Assembly (NCBI GenBank): GCA_040387735.1
Contig: JAZKDE010000067.1
Location: 97,690-161,689, forward strand
Source of the DNA: Arcicella sp040387735
GTDB lineage: Bacteria; Bacteroidota; Bacteroidia; Cytophagales; Spirosomataceae
DNA: 64,000 bases
Reading direction: 5' to 3'
This document shows, one piece after another, positions 61,335-64,000 of the stretch. The position numbers were made by a program, and so were the translations under genes. Each line of letters starts with the position of its first letter. Positions within the stretch are counted from its first letter, which is position 1. A model generated the notes under the pieces. The model searched no databases. It had not been told where the DNA came from and was given only the letters and a program-made list of their open reading frames with translations.

Positions 61335-62831
61335 ATGAACATTAACGAAAAAGACCTTTCTACCGACGTTGACGTAGTACTTATTGGTGCAGGAATTATG
61401 TCCGCAACACTGGGCGTTTTACTAAAAGAACTCAATCCAAATTTAAGAATTGATATATACGAACGCTTAAACCGTGTAGCTGGTGAAAGTTCTGACGCAT
61501 GGAATAACGCAGGAACGGGGCATTCGGCTCTTTGTGAGCTAAATTACACACCAACGGATGATGATGGTCAGGTGAACATCAGTAAAGCCGTTAAAATCAT
61601 TGAATCGTTTGAAATCTCGAAGCAATTTTGGGCGTATTTGGTAGGACACGGTTATTTTGGTTCTCCCAAAGATTTTATCAATCCAGTTTCGCACATTAGT
61701 TTTGTTCAGGGCGAGGAAGACGTTGCTTACTTACGCAAACGCTTCGAGGCTTTGCAGGAATGCCATTTATTTGAAGGGATGGAATTTAGCGATGATTTTG
61801 AACAAATCAAACAATGGATTCCTTTAATGATGAATGACAGAAATCCAAGTGAAATAATGGCGGTAACCCGCACGCTCAGAGGAACAGATATGAATTTTGG
61901 GGAATTAACCCGCAACCTCTGTAAACACCTCAAAGATAAACACTCAGTAGATGTTTTCTTGAATCATGAGGTGCAAAATCTCGAACAACAAGACAATAAA
62001 ACTTGGAAAATTAAAGTCGAAGATGAAAAAACAGGCGAAGATAAAGTCATAACGACCAAATTTGTTTTCATTGGTGCGGGCGGTGGCTCTCTTCGTTTAC
62101 TCGAAAAATCAGATATTCCAGAAGCCGATGGATTTGGAGGTTTTCCCGTGAGTGGACAATGGTTGGTCTGCAATAACCCCGAAGTCATTGCTCAACATCA
62201 CGCCAAAGTTTATGGAAAAGCCAAAGTTGGAACACCTCCAATGTCGGTTCCACATTTAGATTCTCGAATCATTGATGGTAAAAAAGAATTATTATTTGGA
62301 CCGTTCGCAGGGTTTTCAACCAAATTTTTAAAGGAAGGTTCGTATTTAGATTTACCTGCTTCTATAACATTTGATAATATTTTGCCAATGCTTGGCGTGG
62401 GCATTCATAATTTACCATTGACCAAATATTTGATTCAGCAAGTGATGCTCTCGCAGGAGGAAAAAGTGGAAACCTTGCGTGAATTCATTCCCAATGCTAA
62501 AGATGAAGATTGGCAACTTGCTATTGCGGGACAACGAGTACAAGTTATCCGCAAAGACGAAGAAGAAGGTGGCGTTTTAGAATTTGGCACGGAAGTAGTA
62601 ACGGCCCACGATGGTACAATTGCTGCACTTTTAGGAGCATCTCCTGGGGCTTCAACCTCGGTAATTGTGATGTTGGAAGTAATGAGTGAATGTTTTTCCG
62701 AACAAATGCTATCGAAAGAATGGCTTGATAAAATAACAGAAATGATTCCTTCTTACGGAAAGTCTTTATTACAAGATAAGGATTTAACCAATCAAGTTAG
62801 GAATTTTAGTGGGAGCGTTTTGGAACTTTAA
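61335..62831 (+). CDS. mqo: malate:quinone oxidoreductase
   Basis: 498-residue FAD enzyme at the cytosolic face of the inner membrane, oxidising malate to oxaloacetate and passing electrons to the quinone pool; it can replace NAD-malate dehydrogenase in the citric acid cycle. Motifs: DVVLIGAGIMSATLGVLLKE (FAD-binding, 13-32), ESSDAWNNAGTGHSALCELN, VFIGAGGGSLRLLEKSDIPE and the C-terminal GASPGASTSVIVMLEVM. Length is typical. In this cell it would reduce menaquinone made with menE and menB. Confidence 0.96.
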   Translation: MNINEKDLSTDVDVVLIGAGIMSATLGVLLKELNPNLRIDIYERLNRVAGESSDAWNNAGTGHSALCELNYTPTDDDGQVNISKAVKIIESFEISKQFWAYLVGHGYFGSPKDFINPVSHISFVQGEEDVAYLRKRFEALQECHLFEGMEFSDDFEQIKQWIPLMMNDRNPSEIMAVTRTLRGTDMNFGELTRNLCKHLKDKHSVDVFLNHEVQNLEQQDNKTWKIKVEDEKTGEDKVITTKFVFIGAGGGSLRLLEKSDIPEADGFGGFPVSGQWLVCNNPEVIAQHHAKVYGKAKVGTPPMSVPHLDSRIIDGKKELLFGPFAGFSTKFLKEGSYLDLPASITFDNILPMLGVGIHNLPLTKYLIQQVMLSQEEKVETLREFIPNAKDEDWQLAIAGQRVQVIRKDEEEGGVLEFGTEVVTAHDGTIAALLGASPGASTSVIVMLEVMSECFSEQMLSKEWLDKITEMIPSYGKSLLQDKDLTNQVRNFSGSVLEL

Positions 62832-62897
62832 GATTAAAAGCGAAAACACGAGTTGCAAATTCACTCGGTTTTGAAATAACAACCGTCTACGAAACAA

Positions 62898-62931
62898 AAA
62901 GAGCCTCTAATTACGATATTAGAGGCTCTTT
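62898..62931. terminator. two-way terminator between mqo and J-domain genes
   Basis: Fourteen-bp perfect stem AAAGAGCCTCTAAT/ATTAGAGGCTCTTT with six-base loop and T/A tracts both sides. Confidence 0.9.
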
Positions 62932-62947
62932 CATTCAAACTCAAAAC

Positions 62948-63382
62948 TTATTTACTCACATTTCTAAAAGTAAATGAGTTGTAAATATGTCTCTTCGCAA
63001 AACGTACTACCGATGGAGCATTGACAAACTTCACATACGTATTTTTAGGTACGCCAAAGTACTCATACACTACATTGTTAGGGAAGATAATTTTTAGTTT
63101 TTCGTCTTTATAATCAAAATCTTCGATGATGGAAGTATTGATTAATTGCGTATATACTTCCGCATTTGCCGCATGAGTTTCTGGGGCAATACTAACCAAT
63201 AAATCATAAGCTTCAATAATGGCTTTACTTTTTATTGCTGCCTCCGCTTTTTTGGCTTCATCATCTTGAATTTTATCAGGATGCCATTCTTTAATCAAAT
63301 TTCTGTAAGTTGTTTTTAACTCGGCAAGTTCGGTTGTTTTGGTTGCTCCAAATAATGCTCTGTAAGAAATAATTTTTTTCAT
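62948..63382 (-). CDS. J-domain protein with KTSC-like C-terminal domain
   Basis: 144-residue protein; ATG at 63382 (MKKIISYRALFGATKTTELA) preferred over 63394 because it starts at the J domain. The J domain (about 3-70) carries the HPD motif at 34-36 (IKEWHPDKIQ), needed to stimulate DnaK-type ATPases. The C-terminal part (about 85-144, FDYKDEKLKIIFPNNVVYEY to AKRHIYNSF) looks like a KTSC domain, a small fold often attached to other proteins. No DnaK gene is near. Likely a specialised Hsp70 co-chaperone; target unknown. Confidence 0.82.
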   Translation of the reverse strand: MKKIISYRALFGATKTTELAELKTTYRNLIKEWHPDKIQDDEAKKAEAAIKSKAIIEAYDLLVSIAPETHAANAEVYTQLINTSIIEDFDYKDEKLKIIFPNNVVYEYFGVPKNTYVKFVNAPSVVRFAKRHIYNSFTFRNVSK

Positions 63383-63480
63383 AAATCTATTCAAATTGTA
63401 AATAACCGCATCAACACTTGCTAATGCTTTTTAATAAAATATCAACAAAGTCCGACTGTCGTCTGACCATTTTTTGAAGT

Positions 63481-64000
63481 TTAAACTAATTCTCCTTCGA
63501 GAATAAAGCGTTCAATAACCTCCGCAACTCCATCATTATTATTAGAAGCCACAATAACATTGGCTCTATCACGCAAAGCTGGCTCTACATTGTCCACCCA
63601 AACGCCCAAACCTGCGTATTCAATCATAGTTAAGTCGTTGTAAGCATTTCCAACCGCAATAATTTCGGAAGAATCTATATTTAATTGAGCCGCTAATTTG
63701 GCTAAACTCGCTGCTTTATCAATCCCTGATTGCATAATCTCCAAGAAAAATGGTTTCGAGGTTGTAATGCTTTTATGAGGCATTTCTGTTTTTAATTTCT
63801 CACTGACTTGAGCTAAATATTCAGGTTCAGCCAACATGATACATTTCACCGATGATTGATTTACGGCTGCTTTAAAATTCTTAACTCTTCGCAAGGGCAT
63901 TCCTGTAATATGTACTTCCAAATCAATGTATTTAGAGTCGTTTTCGGTAATAATTGCTCCATCAAAATACGTAATGATATGCACGTCGTTGGCAACACTA
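63481..64000 (-). CDS. HAD-superfamily Cof-type phosphatase, 5' truncated by the window edge
   Basis: C-terminal ~172 residues of a Cof/IIB haloacid-dehalogenase phosphatase; the frame is open to base 64000, and a GTG at 63984 is internal. The cap domain (about 20-95, RRVKNFKAAVNQSSVKCIML) precedes the core with GIDKAASLAKLAAQL and the Mg-binding GNAYNDLTMIEYAGLG (normally GDxxND; the first Asp is Asn here). It probably dephosphorylates sugar phosphates or flavin/pyridoxal phosphates. The nucleophile Asp lies outside the window. Confidence 0.85.
   Translation of the reverse strand, partial: SVANDVHIITYFDGAIITENDSKYIDLEVHITGMPLRRVKNFKAAVNQSSVKCIMLAEPEYLAQVSEKLKTEMPHKSITTSKPFFLEIMQSGIDKAASLAKLAAQLNIDSSEIIAVGNAYNDLTMIEYAGLGVWVDNVEPALRDRANVIVASNNNDGVAEVIERFILEGELV

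Overview
The window is a 64 kb piece of a low-GC chromosome from a Bacteroidota bacterium, most likely order Cytophagales; the genus cannot be fixed from sequence alone. The evidence is gene content: type III and type II glutamine synthetases, DUF5686, DUF4159 and DUF2452 proteins, a short MenE, a zinc-ligand-poor sirtuin and a LuxC-like reductase beside a ferredoxin. Shine-Dalgarno sequences are nearly absent, and promoters of the Bacteroidota form TTTG-(about 20)-TAnnTTTG recur. Three 10-N runs show this is a scaffolded draft. Two of them sit in coding sequence at lengths that break the frame (glnN, trpS). I saw no tRNA, rRNA, CRISPR array, transposase or prophage gene.

Layout. 1-6.1 kb: end of a 2-oxoacid dehydrogenase E2, a fatty acid desaturase, a coupled DUF4159/rsmE pair, and a VWA/MoxR ATPase pair with an acidic protein of unknown function. 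6.3-10.1 kb: head-to-head glutamine synthetases III and II. 10.2-20.4 kb: mtaB, dnaE, a surface lipoprotein, DUF2461, trpS, a PAP2 phosphatase, DUF2147 and an acyl-CoA reductase. 20.5-24.5 kb: ferredoxin, an outer-membrane porin-like protein, the ammonium transporter and thioredoxin. With the two glutamine synthetases nearby, this stretch gathers ammonium uptake and assimilation. 24.6-27.4 kb: class III aminotransferase and a secreted S10 carboxypeptidase.

27.4-33.6 kb is the most unusual part. A same-strand run of five genes encodes an alpha/beta-hydrolase, a RimK-like ATP-grasp ligase, a GCS2-type carboxylate-amine ligase, a class I glutamine amidotransferase and a second ATP-grasp-like protein. 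A secreted esterase diverges from it. This looks like a route to a small ligated (peptide-like) compound, or a modification of one, with no known product.

33.8-49.3 kb: DUF5686 outer-membrane protein, menE, a Rieske protein, DUF2452, menB, folD, prs, rplY, an SGNH esterase, an orphan LytS-type kinase, a large metalloprotease/propeller/barrel protein and infC. 49.5-64 kb: thrS, TPR lipoprotein, a hidden 22-codon ORF with its own promoter and terminator, an RlmI-like methyltransferase, a secreted protein with a Tyr/Gly/Ser/Trp-rich insert, EVE protein, Fe-dependent alcohol dehydrogenase, sirtuin, topA, mqo, a J-domain protein and a partial HAD phosphatase.

The intergenic spaces carry several small repeat families. 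These include 7-bp-periodic arrays at three loci (one coding for the signal-peptide core of a gene), ACAGACT/AGTCTGT palindromes, a 22-bp exact tandem duplication, and perfect palindromes of 54 and 32 bp between convergent genes.
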